Shown here: positions 1-8,709 of the stretch, one piece after another
Layout of the letters: the number at the start of each line of letters is the position of its first letter
Position numbering within the stretch: the stretch's first letter is position 1
NCBI RefSeq assembly: GCF_014522205.1
Contig: NZ_CP046884.1
Span: forward strand, 682,001 to 746,000
Source of the DNA: Corynebacterium poyangense
GTDB lineage: Bacteria > Actinomycetota > Actinomycetes > Mycobacteriales > Mycobacteriaceae
Length of the DNA stretch: 64,000 bases
Direction: 5' to 3'
The notes under the pieces: generated by a model
What the model saw: only the letters and a program-made list of their open reading frames with translations
Told to the model about the DNA's origin: nothing
Database searches by the model: none
Translations under genes and position numbers: made by a program

Positions 1-2
1 AC

Positions 3-827
3 CCCGGTGCGACGCGGTTCTATTTGTCCATGCGGGATGATTTGATGGTTCGTTTCGTGGGGCAGTCCATGGAAAATATGATGAATCGTCTTAATGTGCC
101 AGATGATGTCCCCATCGAGGCAAAAATGGTGACTAACTCCATCAAGGGCGCGCAAGCCCAGGTGGAAAACCAGAATTTTGAGATGCGTAAGAATGTTCTC
201 AAATATGACGAGGTGCTCAATGAGCAGCGCAAAGTTATTTATCGGGAGCGTCGCCAGATCCTTGAGTCGGAAGATATTGGGGACAATATTCAAGACATGA
301 TTGATGAAACTATTTCCGCCTACGTGCACGGCGCAACCGCCGATGGTTACGTCGAGGACTGGGATCTGGATTCGCTGTGGAATGCGCTCAATACCCTCTA
401 CGGGCCGAGTCTCACCGCTCAGGAACTTATCGATGGGGATGAGTATGGTTCTCCCGGTGAGCTCAGCGCGGCGGATCTGCGCAAGGCTTTATTAGATGAT
501 GCTCACCGCCAATATGAGGAACTGGAAACTCACGTCACTGAACTTGGCGGAGATAATCAAATGCGCTCCATTGAACGCCGCATCATTTTGCCCATCATCG
601 ACGCAAAATGGCGGGAGCACCTGTATGAGATGGACTATCTCAAAGAAGGTATTGGTTTGCGCGCCATGGCGCAGCGCGATCCGCTGGTGGAGTACCAAAA
701 AGAAGGCGGAGACATGTTTAATGGCATGAAAGAAGGCATCAAGGAAGAAACCGTTCGCCAGCTTTTCTCACTACGCCATCAATTTGCCGCTCCTTCGGCC
801 CCGGAAGCTCCCGAGGCCCAAGCCTAG
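3..827 (+). CDS. secA: Preprotein translocase SecA, C-terminal part (5' end outside window)
   Basis: This is the C-terminal ~274 residues of the SecA ATPase motor that drives preproteins through SecYEG at the inner membrane. The frame is open from base 3, with no start in the window. The first residues ([13 protein letters not shown]) match the conserved segment at the end of the second nucleotide-binding fold. The helical scaffold follows ([19 protein letters not shown], then [18 protein letters not shown]). The protein ends in an Ala/Pro/Glu-rich tail (EAPEAQA) without the Cys-rich zinc motif found in many SecA proteins. In mycobacteria the equivalent position is secA1 (Rv3240c). The stop overlaps the end of the convergent Rv3235-type gene by 4 bases. 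The identity is certain; the SecA1 paralogue assignment rests on context. Confidence 0.97.
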   Translation, partial: PGATRFYLSMRDDLMVRFVGQSMENMMNRLNVPDDVPIEAKMVTNSIKGAQAQVENQNFEMRKNVLKYDEVLNEQRKVIYRERRQILESEDIGDNIQDMIDETISAYVHGATADGYVEDWDLDSLWNALNTLYGPSLTAQELIDGDEYGSPGELSAADLRKALLDDAHRQYEELETHVTELGGDNQMRSIERRIILPIIDAKWREHLYEMDYLKEGIGLRAMAQRDPLVEYQKEGGDMFNGMKEGIKEETVRQLFSLRHQFAAPSAPEAPEAQA

Positions 828-1330
828 CGGTGCGGGGATAATAGCCGAAAAGAGTGGATCTGCCAGCAGCGAGGTTCCTGGACCGCAGGAATGTGGTTGG
901 CGTCGCGTCCCTGGTTCTGCGGTTCGATGAGAACAGGTAGACCAGATGGTGGGCCAAAAAGTGCGAGAAATGCCCAGCCTTGGGCCCGTGATGAGCAACA
1001 GCCATAGATCTCAAAATCTGGTCCATCGACCGCTTCTCTGACATGGAGGCTATCCACCCTGACCGGGCCCGCATTGTCGGAGCGCTCTGCCATCCGACGC
1101 CGCAATAGCCGGGTCGCAACCGAACTTAGTCCTGCTTTCTCAAGATGAGAGGGGGGACGGATTCGGAAAATAACATCCAGCACAATTCTGATTCTGCGCC
1201 GAGCTTCCGTGATGATCTCCCTCGACACCGGCGTGACGACGGGGGCGGCTGGGGATGATAGGACCGGGTGTGGAGGCGTCGAACCTTCTGAGGCTTTTAG
1301 GTAACTAAACCCGGGTATGGGCAAAAGCAT
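824..1330 (-). CDS. Rv3235-family protein
   Basis: A 168-aa basic protein of unknown function resembling the actinobacterial Rv3235 family, which sits next to secA1 in mycobacteria. The recognisable part is a helix around residues 40-85 ([20 protein letters not shown], then [10 protein letters not shown]). The family's strand pattern follows ([20 protein letters not shown]), ending with an Arg-Cys-Trp-containing strand near the C terminus. The N-terminal 30 residues are Pro/Ser-rich and low complexity. An AGGGAG ribosome-binding site lies about 7 bases before the ATG. Two other frames are also open on this strand, but only this one carries the family pattern. It converges on secA with a 4-base overlap. 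Confidence 0.75.
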   Translation of the reverse strand: MLLPIPGFSYLKASEGSTPPHPVLSSPAAPVVTPVSREIITEARRRIRIVLDVIFRIRPPSHLEKAGLSSVATRLLRRRMAERSDNAGPVRVDSLHVREAVDGPDFEIYGCCSSRAQGWAFLALFGPPSGLPVLIEPQNQGRDANHIPAVQEPRCWQIHSFRLLSPHR

Positions 1331-1400
1331 AGTGAAACTCCCTGCTGCTTGCAGGGCAGATGAGGGTGGGGCTGGGTATTATTGTGTCACATTGACAAGA

Positions 1401-1407
1401 AGAAAGG
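1401..1407 (+). promoter_or_regulatory. RBS fixing the GTG start of the HAD gene
   Basis: AGAAAGG lies 6 bases upstream of the GTG at 1414. An ATG at 1409 in another frame would give only a five-codon peptide, so the GTG is the start. Confidence 0.6.
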
Positions 1408-1413
1408 TATGCA

Positions 1414-1824
1414 GTGCGAGGACTGATCGTCGACTACGTCGGTGTCTTAGATGGAACCGATGAAGAACAGCGCCGCTGGCGGGCGCTTTTTGCCGAAGCC
1501 AAAAGAAATGGTGTTGGTACCGCGATTTTATCTAATGACCCGGGCGGTCCTGCAGCTGAACCCATTCGTGAGTGGGAGTACCGCGGGGTAGTCGATGCGG
1601 TGTTATTAAGCGGAGAAATCGGAGCTGAAAAACCAGAAACCGCAGCTTTCCAGGCAGCGGCTGATGCTTTGGATTTGCCCTTAGATGATTGTGTGTTGGT
1701 TGATGACTCTATTTTGAATGTCCGGGCTGCTGTGGAGGCAGGTTTGGTGGGAGTCTTTTATCAGCAATTTGATCGCTCCGTAGTGGAGATCACTAATATC
1801 TTTGATATTAAGGGAGAATTCTAA
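1414..1824 (+). CDS. HAD-superfamily hydrolase (small, cap-less or minimal type)
   Basis: A 136-aa haloacid-dehalogenase-fold hydrolase. The motifs are visible: motif I with nucleophile Asp7 (LIVDYVGVL), motif II Ser40 (AILSND), motif III Lys73 (GAEKPE), and the motif IV acidic pair Asp97/Asp98 (VLVDDS). The general-acid Asp at +2 of motif I is Val, as in the D-Y-x-G-V-L subgroup, so the preferred chemistry is hard to predict. At 136 residues it is short and has little room for a cap domain. Start is GTG. The DUF6912 gene begins 2 bases after its stop, so the two are probably co-transcribed. The substrate is unknown. Confidence 0.85.
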   Translation: MRGLIVDYVGVLDGTDEEQRRWRALFAEAKRNGVGTAILSNDPGGPAAEPIREWEYRGVVDAVLLSGEIGAEKPETAAFQAAADALDLPLDDCVLVDDSILNVRAAVEAGLVGVFYQQFDRSVVEITNIFDIKGEF

Positions 1825-1826
1825 TA

Positions 1827-2333
1827 ATGCGGGTCTATCTGCCGGCGACCTTCACTATGCTCAGCGGTTTGAAGGAAACTGGAGAAATGTATGCGCGTTC
1901 AGGTTATGGTTTTGCCTTAACCCAGGCACTCCGTGATTTTTATGACCACGGTGATGATGAAGAAATCGCGCACGCTGCGTTCCAGGACGCGGCAGAGGCC
2001 TCCATTCGTCTGCTAGCTATCGGCGATGAAAATACCTTCCCGCATCGTCGTGTGGTGGTGTCTGTGGATCTGCCTGATGAGCAGGTTGATCCTGATCCAG
2101 AGTTAGGGGACTCCGTGGTGAAATTGCGGCCGGCTCGCATTAGCGTCGATCAACTTGCGGCTATTCATATCGATATTGAGGAATCAGAGGCTGCAACGGC
2201 CAAGGCCATTGAAGTGATTGATGAATCTGATCTGGGCGTTGAGGATGCTGAACTAATTGTGGGGGATGCGCTGGATAATTTTATGGCCTTTTATGACCCC
2301 ACAGAATTACCCTTCCTCATTGAATTGATGTAA
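1827..2333 (+). CDS. DUF6912 family protein
   Basis: A 168-aa acidic cytosolic protein recognised as DUF6912, found beside HAD genes in actinobacteria. Typical features are the N-terminal MRVYLPAT strand, an Ala-rich helix (HAAFQDAAEASIRLL), and the paired valine-rich strand (HRRVVVSVDLPDEQV). It has no signal peptide, membrane segment or catalytic motif. It begins 2 bases after the HAD stop and is the last intact gene before the accessory catabolic block. Function unknown. Confidence 0.8.
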   Translation: MRVYLPATFTMLSGLKETGEMYARSGYGFALTQALRDFYDHGDDEEIAHAAFQDAAEASIRLLAIGDENTFPHRRVVVSVDLPDEQVDPDPELGDSVVKLRPARISVDQLAAIHIDIEESEAATAKAIEVIDESDLGVEDAELIVGDALDNFMAFYDPTELPFLIELM

Positions 2334-2344
2334 AAAATTGGCAC

Positions 2345-3811
2345 TCATCCCGGGTGGGAGAGAGTCAGTTTCTTATTTGTGCGGATCGCCATCATTGAGT
2401 TCCGCGAGTTTGGTGAAGCCTTTTGTAGCATCGCTGAACTTTTGTTTGGTGTTGACTTCATCGAAGGGACGAATTGTGCCGTCTTTTCTTCATTGAACAT
2501 TTCTTTACCGTAAATGATGATCAGGAGCAGGGTTCCAGCCGCAAATCCCCACGCCGTGCCTTGAATAGCAAGAACACCGGCGGGGATTCCAGCCATGCCT
2601 AGGTCCTTTTGATTGGGGCTTCCATGATGCCAACCCGGATGCTAACGAAACCTTGGATGATGAGAGTCAGCGCTAGCCCTACGGCCAGGATGGGTTCTAC
2701 GAAGGTGACAACGGGAAGGAGAAGGAGACCACAGTCTGTGCCCCAGAGGAATGAGCCGGCACCGCAGAAAACTGACTGCATGGCCCTTTTACCTTGTTTG
2801 TAGCGTTTCACAACCACCACGTGCATGGCTGCCCAGAACGGACCGCACATGGCACCATCTGTCCCGATGATGCTCTTGAGGGCATTTCTGCCATCAAAAA
2901 GCAAGTGGGCACGGTTGGGGGTACACAACCTCTTCATCTCTTCGCACGTGGTTAGCTTCATGAATAACCGCTTTGGCTTGAAACACATGACTAAAGCCCA
3001 CAATATAGGTCGCCAATACCGTAGGAATGGTGGTAATGAACATGATGAGTGGCGGGAAACCTAAACCAAAAATGGTGTATTCATTCTATAGAGTGAGGAG
3101 ATCTGGTTGGGAAAAGCCTCACCCAATTTCGGGCCATTGGGCTTCACCGACAAGTGGCGCAATGAAAACCGCAGCAAAAATGGAAGGAATAATGCCGAGG
3201 AAGGCGACGAATCTCCACCCCACAGCGCGTTGCCTTAAGGTGGCGAAGAACTTGGAGTACATCAGGAAAAGGCGATAAGTATCGCGATAGTGATGGTGAT
3301 GGGGAAGGAATGGAAACGTCCATCATCTTTAAAGACGGAGATGATGGCAGCTAAACCAGCCCCAGGAACAATTCCTGCTCTTAATCCTGAGGGGACACAA
3401 CTCTGACCGCTTCGCTGGCTAATCCAGTTAGACCAAGGGTGATACTAGATACGCCGAGAATCAGCTGGAAACTACACTCGCTCGGGTCCCTCGGGGAAAT
3501 CCTGCACATAGACAATGCGGAGTGGGATGGCTGGGGTGATCCACCCGGAAACCACCGGATCTCCCCAACAGGTGGTGCGTGAGGTAAAGCAATCCGTTGA
3601 GCATGACAACGGCAAGCGCTACGTTAAAGGGCATTCCCAACGCTTTGGTCATGAGCGGGATGGCGCCTAAGTCCACCACACACATGAATAGGCCCTAGGC
3701 GAAATCCGGCAGCTCTAGCAGCTCGTGCATAAAGGGCAGCCGAATTTCGAAGGGTCCCATCTTCCAATGGGGGGAGGGTTTTCCTATGCCATCTTCAATT
3801 TGTTTAGACAC
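2345..3811 (-). pseudogene. Decayed DUF3360-type membrane permease
   Basis: The reverse strand carries a broken permease about 490 codons long. It starts at a GTG (3811; VSKQIEDGIGKPSPHWKMGP), then has an in-frame stop before GLFMCVVDLGAIPLM. The reading frame changes several times: GWITPAIPLRIVYVQDFPEG, then AGLAAIISVF, then FLGIIPSIFAAVFIAPLVGE, then the C-terminal blocks LCTPNRAHLLFDGRNALKS and VEPILAVGLALTLIIQGFVS. Pieced together these resemble the DUF3360 putative permease family. At least four frameshifts and several stops (TAG at about 3466, TGA near 3262) make it non-functional. It follows the alcohol dehydrogenase on the same strand and was probably the last operon gene. The family name comes from memory of the sequence pattern. 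Confidence 0.75.
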
Positions 3812-3838
3812 AAACGGCTTTTTCCACAGTGAAGAGGC

Positions 3839-4957
3839 TTAATCAAAGTCGATAATTTGACGTAGCGCCAGACCATTAGCGAGGTTGTCCATTGCCTGGT
3901 TGATATCTTCGAGGCGAATATGTGAGGAAACCAATCCTTCAGCATTCAGCCTGCCAGCACGCCAAAGTTTTTCGTACTTCGGGATATCAACGGCCGGGAC
4001 AGCGGAGCCAAGGTAGCTGCCGTGGAGTCGGCGTGCCTCAGCGGTGATTGCCAGGGGGTCAATTTGCAGTATGGAGTTGGGTGCTGGGAGGCCAACGGTT
4101 ACTGTCATGCCCCCTGGTTTGGTGATTTTAAACGCGGTTTCTAGGGCTTTGGGGTGGCCTGCGGCCTCCACCACGGCGCTAAAACGTTGACCGTTCTTTT
4201 CTATCTCCATGGGGGTCGCTACATCAGAACAACCAAGTTCTAGGGCTTTTTGGCACTTGGATTCTTGCATGTCAATGCCAACAATGTTTTTCACGCCCAA
4301 GGCTGCTGCGGTGATTACAGCTGCCATGCCCACACCTCCCAGTCCAACTACAGCAATGGAGTCGGTAGGTTTCGGTTTGATCTCATTGAGAACCGCACCA
4401 CCACCGGTAAGAATGGCACAGCCAAAGATCGCGGCAATATCCCAGGGGACGTCATCTCCAATGGGAACAATGGAGCGAGTGGAAACTACGGCGTGGTCGG
4501 CGAAACCAGACACACCCAAGTGATGATGGACTATTTCACCATGGCGGGAAAGCCTGCGACCGCCCCCAAGAAGAGTTCCCTCATTATTGGTTGCTGAACC
4601 AACCTCACAGGGGATAATCCCGTTGGTGTCACAACCAGCACAATTTCCGCAGCGCGGGAGGAAAGTCATCACCACATGCTGATCAACCTGAAAATCTTCG
4701 ACGCCTGGCCCGCATTCCACAATTGTGCCGGCGGATTCATGGCCTAAGAGCATGGGCAGTGGCCGGGGACGATTGTTGTTGACCACGGAAAGGTCAGAAT
4801 GGCATAGACCAGCGGCAGAGATTTTCACCAATACTTCGCCCGGCCCGGGTGGCGCCAATTCCACCTCACTGATGGAAATAGGTCGTGATTCCGCATAGGG
4901 TTGAGCGAGCCCAGAATGCTCTAGCACGGCTCCTCGGATAACTCTAGGAGGTTGCAT
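3839..4957 (-). CDS. Zinc-dependent alcohol dehydrogenase (MDR superfamily)
   Basis: A 372-aa medium-chain dehydrogenase/reductase that would oxidise an alcohol with NAD(P)+. Catalytic zinc ligands are Cys52 (GLCHSD), His73-Glu74 (GHESAG) and Cys180. The structural zinc site is intact with Cys103, Cys106, Cys109 and Cys117. The Rossmann motif GLGGVG is at 205-210 with Asp229 at the end of the second strand, which favours NAD+. It starts inside the last codons of the permease gene (14-base overlap), indicating co-transcription and translational coupling. It is placed to oxidise the alcohol released by the monooxygenase/esterase pair. Substrate unknown. Confidence 0.9.
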   Translation of the reverse strand: MQPPRVIRGAVLEHSGLAQPYAESRPISISEVELAPPGPGEVLVKISAAGLCHSDLSVVNNNRPRPLPMLLGHESAGTIVECGPGVEDFQVDQHVVMTFLPRCGNCAGCDTNGIIPCEVGSATNNEGTLLGGGRRLSRHGEIVHHHLGVSGFADHAVVSTRSIVPIGDDVPWDIAAIFGCAILTGGGAVLNEIKPKPTDSIAVVGLGGVGMAAVITAAALGVKNIVGIDMQESKCQKALELGCSDVATPMEIEKNGQRFSAVVEAAGHPKALETAFKITKPGGMTVTVGLPAPNSILQIDPLAITAEARRLHGSYLGSAVPAVDIPKYEKLWRAGRLNAEGLVSSHIRLEDINQAMDNLANGLALRQIIDFD

Positions 4958-6233
4958 TTTCTTTGCCTTTCTCAGACAGAGGGGTTCCGGTTGTCGGTAG
5001 TTCAGTCGCTGTCGTCGTATCCACTTCGGTCATCACTTCACGGATGAATTCGGATTCCGGAATATTAGAGTTTTTGGCGATTGCGCGTAATTCAGCTTTT
5101 TCTTCCAGCGTGAGATGCTCTTTATCTTCAAAACGCTTGATCAGCAGTTCGCGGGCGCGTCGACGTAATTCAGTCTCGGACTCCAAGTTTGCGCGATTCT
5201 TCCACCATGCCCAGGCCATAATGGACATGATCAGAATGCCGATATACCCCAAGGCTGGATAAACATAGCCGATGAGATTACTGAACCCAACGAAGCTTAT
5301 GACAAAGCCGATGAGGACCACAATGACATAAATCTTATAAAAGTCCTGGCGGCGGTTTTTCGATAGCCGTTTAGCCAAGGCGTAAAACATTCCGATGGCG
5401 GTATTAAAAATCATTCCATAGATAGCGAAGGCCATAACCGTCCCCAAATAAGGATGGATATGTGTCAGCATCGCGAGCATGGGCAACTCAGTTTCCATGA
5501 CTGTATCCACAGACAGATACATGGAACCGACAAGTAACCCTAAGAGGAAAAGGAAGATAAACCCGCCAACAACTCCACCAATTCCTACTTCACGGGAATC
5601 CATGAAATTGCCACCAATAACAATGGCCATTGAAACCACGACGATCACTTGGAGACCGACGCTATTGATAGTAGAAACCCACCAATTAGGGAGAGTGGTA
5701 GGAATCTCTAAGGCCTTTTCATGCAACGTGCTGAAATCCGGCTGAGCATGGAAGATGGTCCACAGGGCCCCTAAGCTAATGAGAACGATAATAAAGGGGG
5801 TGAAAGCGCCAATAACCAGCGTCACTTTGTGAACGTCGAGAAGACCAGTGAGAAGAACCAGAATCAGAAGGATTGTTGCGCCAATCCATTCACTCCCTCC
5901 CCATTGCTGTTTGAAATTCGCGCCGGCTCCGGCAAACATGGCCAAACCAATACAGAACAAGGTCACCATGGTGCCAATGTCCATGATCTTTGAGGTCACC
6001 GGGCCAGAAATGGCTTCAAAAACACTGGTGTGTTCTTTCGCCCGGTGATAGCTGCCTAATTGGAGAATGGTGATACCCGAAATCATTATTGCAATGGAGG
6101 TGAGGACGGCGCCTAAAACTCCCCAGTTACCAAAGGCAACAAAGTACTGTAGGGCTTCACGTCCGGAAGCGAAACTGGCACCAACCAAGATGCCAATAAA
6201 GGCCATGGCTATTTCAAGAGATCTTTTAAGCAT
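4944..6233 (-). CDS. YkvI-family membrane permease
   Basis: A 429-aa polytopic membrane protein with about 11 hydrophobic segments in residues 1-350 and a charged cytosolic tail (about 355-429). The opening (MAFIGILVGASFASGREALQ) is the glycine-rich first helix typical of the YkvI family in the APC transporter superfamily. I place the start at the ATG at 6233 because AAGGAG lies directly upstream; an in-frame start at 6290 would lie deep inside the upstream gene. It overlaps the esterase by 8 bases and the dehydrogenase by 14. Presumably it imports the substrate of the operon. The substrate cannot be read from sequence. Confidence 0.8.
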   Translation of the reverse strand: MLKRSLEIAMAFIGILVGASFASGREALQYFVAFGNWGVLGAVLTSIAIMISGITILQLGSYHRAKEHTSVFEAISGPVTSKIMDIGTMVTLFCIGLAMFAGAGANFKQQWGGSEWIGATILLILVLLTGLLDVHKVTLVIGAFTPFIIVLISLGALWTIFHAQPDFSTLHEKALEIPTTLPNWWVSTINSVGLQVIVVVSMAIVIGGNFMDSREVGIGGVVGGFIFLFLLGLLVGSMYLSVDTVMETELPMLAMLTHIHPYLGTVMAFAIYGMIFNTAIGMFYALAKRLSKNRRQDFYKIYVIVVLIGFVISFVGFSNLIGYVYPALGYIGILIMSIMAWAWWKNRANLESETELRRRARELLIKRFEDKEHLTLEEKAELRAIAKNSNIPESEFIREVMTEVDTTTATELPTTGTPLSEKGKENATS

Positions 6234-7218
6234 GATTCTCCTTAACTGTCCTCGCTTTTTGGCCGCTGTGCTTCCGAATAAACTCTGCAACTTCTGTGGT
6301 CATTTCCTCACCCCGGGGGATTACCCCTGCCGAGGTGAAAAGCCCATGGTGATAGCCGGCGAGGTGACGGTAGGTAACATCGCAACCGTGCTGAGCTAAG
6401 GCAAGAGCGTATTGTCCACCTTCATCGGCAAGAGGATCATTATCTACGGTGACAACGTAAGCAGGGGGGAGGTTCTCCGGCAGTTCAGCCCGAAGTGGAC
6501 TCAAATCCGCTGCAGAACGGTCTTGGCCTTCGGGAACATAGGTCTCAATAAACCACCGCATGGTGTGGGCGGTCAGCGGGAACCCCCCAGTGATGCGTTG
6601 ATAGGACGCTGATCTTTCAATACCTTCTGTGGTGATATCAGTGATGGGATACAAGAGCACTTGGCTGTTGATATCAGCTACTGAATCATCCTGACTGAAT
6701 TCATTGGCGAGAATGGCTGTCAGTTGTCCACCTGCGGAATCACCAATTAAGCACACTGATTCCACAGTGAGTTGATGGCTTTCCTGAGCATCGCTTAACC
6801 ACCGTAGGGCCTCACGGCAGTCTTCAATGGCTGCGGGGTAGAGGTGCTCAGGGGCTAGACGATAATCCACTGCAACGGCGGGTAAGCCAGTGAGCAGGGA
6901 AAGACGTCGGACGAGAGAGTGATGGGTTTCAAGATTCCCCATCAACCAACCACCACCGTGGAAAAAGAGGATGGCTGGGGTAGCTTCCTCACGATGTTGA
7001 GCAGGGCGGGGTTCATAAACTCTGACCTGAAAATCTGCTACCGCATAATCAGTGAACTCTGGATCCTGATCCTGGAGACCATTCTTTGAAGAAGAGGAGA
7101 TATAATTCTTCCTTACCTCGGGAATAGGGAAACTCTCAAAAGACTGAGAACCGGCATCTCTAAAGGGCTTGAGAGCTCTCCAGGCATCCTGTGCAATACG
7201 GCGTTCCATTTTAGCCAA
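6226..7218 (-). CDS. Alpha/beta hydrolase, hormone-sensitive-lipase family esterase
   Basis: A 330-aa esterase of the HSL (family IV) type. The oxyanion-hole motif HGGG is at 87-90, the nucleophile elbow GDSAGG has Ser161, and the triad is completed by Asp261 (DNDPLADEG) and His291 (YHHG). It has no signal peptide, so it is cytosolic. The start overlaps the monooxygenase stop by 8 bases. In Baeyer-Villiger pathways the ester made by the monooxygenase is cleaved by exactly this kind of enzyme, so the neighbour predicts an ester product. Function by analogy; substrate unknown. Confidence 0.9.
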   Translation of the reverse strand: MAKMERRIAQDAWRALKPFRDAGSQSFESFPIPEVRKNYISSSSKNGLQDQDPEFTDYAVADFQVRVYEPRPAQHREEATPAILFFHGGGWLMGNLETHHSLVRRLSLLTGLPAVAVDYRLAPEHLYPAAIEDCREALRWLSDAQESHQLTVESVCLIGDSAGGQLTAILANEFSQDDSVADINSQVLLYPITDITTEGIERSASYQRITGGFPLTAHTMRWFIETYVPEGQDRSAADLSPLRAELPENLPPAYVVTVDNDPLADEGGQYALALAQHGCDVTYRHLAGYHHGLFTSAGVIPRGEEMTTEVAEFIRKHSGQKARTVKENHA

Positions 7219-8671
7219 CCCCGTAATCGCTGAGATTGAGAGTCTTGGTCAGAGCATGATACTCAGCAACATTCCCGGACCAGTTGTTGATAACAACTCC
7301 CTCGGAGTTCTTATACCAGGAGGAGCAGTCTGCGGAGAATGCGGACTTTTCCAGGTCGCCTTGGATTTTCTCATTGAAATCACACAGCACCTTTTCCGAA
7401 ACATCAAGGGGTTGCTCCGGGTGCTGCTGCAGGTATTGAACAGCCTGGCTGATGTAGTTGTCCTGGGCTTCCAACATGGCCACGACAGAGTGGTGGTTCA
7501 GGTTGGTGTTCGGGCCATAAAGAAGGAACATATTGGGGAACCCATCCACAGTCATACCCAAATAGGCCTCCGGGGTATTGCCCCAACGCTCTTTAAGGTC
7601 AACCCCACCACGACCCAGGATGCATAGGTCACCCTGGAAAGCCTGGCTGTAGAAACCGGTACCGAAGATAATGACATCAAATTCATACTCTTCGCCGTCA
7701 ACGGTACGAATACCGTTCTTAGTGAAGGAATCAATTCCTTCTGTCACCAACGTGACATTATCCCGGTTGAAAGTCGGGTAGAAATCATCAGAACGCAAAA
7801 TGCGCTTACAACCAAAAGCGAAGGTAGGGGTAAGCTTCCCCCGCAATTCAGGATCTTTGACCTGGTTGTGGAGGTGTTCCAAGGCTTGCTGGATACCTTC
7901 TTCAGCTGCCGCTGTTCCTTTACGGGTACGGTCAAAGCCTGCCTCGCGCATCTCATGGATTTCATCACGGATCTTTTGATAAGACCCCGGATGCTCCTTG
8001 AATTCTTTGCTCTCTTCCTCAGAGAAAATGATCTGGTTCCGGGGAAGAATATAGTTGGCCGAACGCTGGAATACGGCGAGCTTTGCAGCTTCCTTGGCAA
8101 CCTCGGGAACAAACTGCACGGCTGATGCCGCATTGCCAATAGCGGCCACCTTCTTGCCCTTAAGGTCCACATTATGGCGCCACTGCGCAGAGTGGAACAT
8201 AACACCCTGGAAGTCGTGGAGACCGGGGAAATCGGGGATCTTCGGCTGCGAAAGCTGACCCCATCCGCCCACGAAGGTGCGACCATAGATCTTTTCGCCA
8301 CTGTTGGTGGTGAACTCCCAGAGATGAGAGTCTTCTTTCCACTCGGCAGAAACAACTTTGGTGTTGAGCTGAATATGCTCATGGAGATTGAACTCATCAG
8401 CCAACGCGATGAGGTAACCAAGCATTTCATCCCGACCGGCAAACATCCGAGATACTCCCAAGTTCAGGAAGTAGCTGTAGCAGTAGATGAGAGCCTGGGT
8501 ATCACAAGCAGCACCAGGATAGTTATTATCGCGCCACACGCCGCCAATTTGCTCGGCCCCTTCCAGAATGAGGAAGTTTTCCACTCCATCGCGGGTAAGC
8601 TGGGCGCCCTGGCCTAAGCCACCGTAACCGGCACCGATAATGACTGCATCATAAACATGATTCTGGGACAT
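7211..8671 (-). CDS. Flavin-dependent Baeyer-Villiger-type monooxygenase
   Basis: A 486-aa FAD/NADPH monooxygenase inserting one oxygen atom next to a ketone. The FAD Rossmann motif is at 13-18 (GAGYGG). The Baeyer-Villiger fingerprint F-x-G-x3-H-x3-W is present at 154-164 (FQGVMFHSAQW). The second, NADPH-binding Rossmann motif reads GNAASA (179-184), with Ala where the second glycine is usual. The 486-aa length is at the short end of the family. It lies between the aminotransferase and the esterase, overlapping the latter by 8 bases. An N- or S-oxidising flavin monooxygenase is possible, but the fingerprint and esterase neighbour favour Baeyer-Villiger chemistry. Confidence 0.87.
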   Translation of the reverse strand: MSQNHVYDAVIIGAGYGGLGQGAQLTRDGVENFLILEGAEQIGGVWRDNNYPGAACDTQALIYCYSYFLNLGVSRMFAGRDEMLGYLIALADEFNLHEHIQLNTKVVSAEWKEDSHLWEFTTNSGEKIYGRTFVGGWGQLSQPKIPDFPGLHDFQGVMFHSAQWRHNVDLKGKKVAAIGNAASAVQFVPEVAKEAAKLAVFQRSANYILPRNQIIFSEEESKEFKEHPGSYQKIRDEIHEMREAGFDRTRKGTAAAEEGIQQALEHLHNQVKDPELRGKLTPTFAFGCKRILRSDDFYPTFNRDNVTLVTEGIDSFTKNGIRTVDGEEYEFDVIIFGTGFYSQAFQGDLCILGRGGVDLKERWGNTPEAYLGMTVDGFPNMFLLYGPNTNLNHHSVVAMLEAQDNYISQAVQYLQQHPEQPLDVSEKVLCDFNEKIQGDLEKSAFSADCSSWYKNSEGVVINNWSGNVAEYHALTKTLNLSDYGVG

Positions 8672-8709
8672 GAAATTCCATCCTTAAGGAAGATAGTGGA
8701 GATGAATGA

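Noticed and set aside
739..1119. Other long minus-strand frames over the Rv3235-type gene
   Set aside because: They lack the family pattern; only the 824-1330 frame contains the conserved helix and strand blocks.
6234..6290. N-terminal extension of the YkvI-type permease
   Set aside because: It lies inside the esterase gene and no ribosome-binding site precedes it; AAGGAG precedes the internal ATG at 6233.
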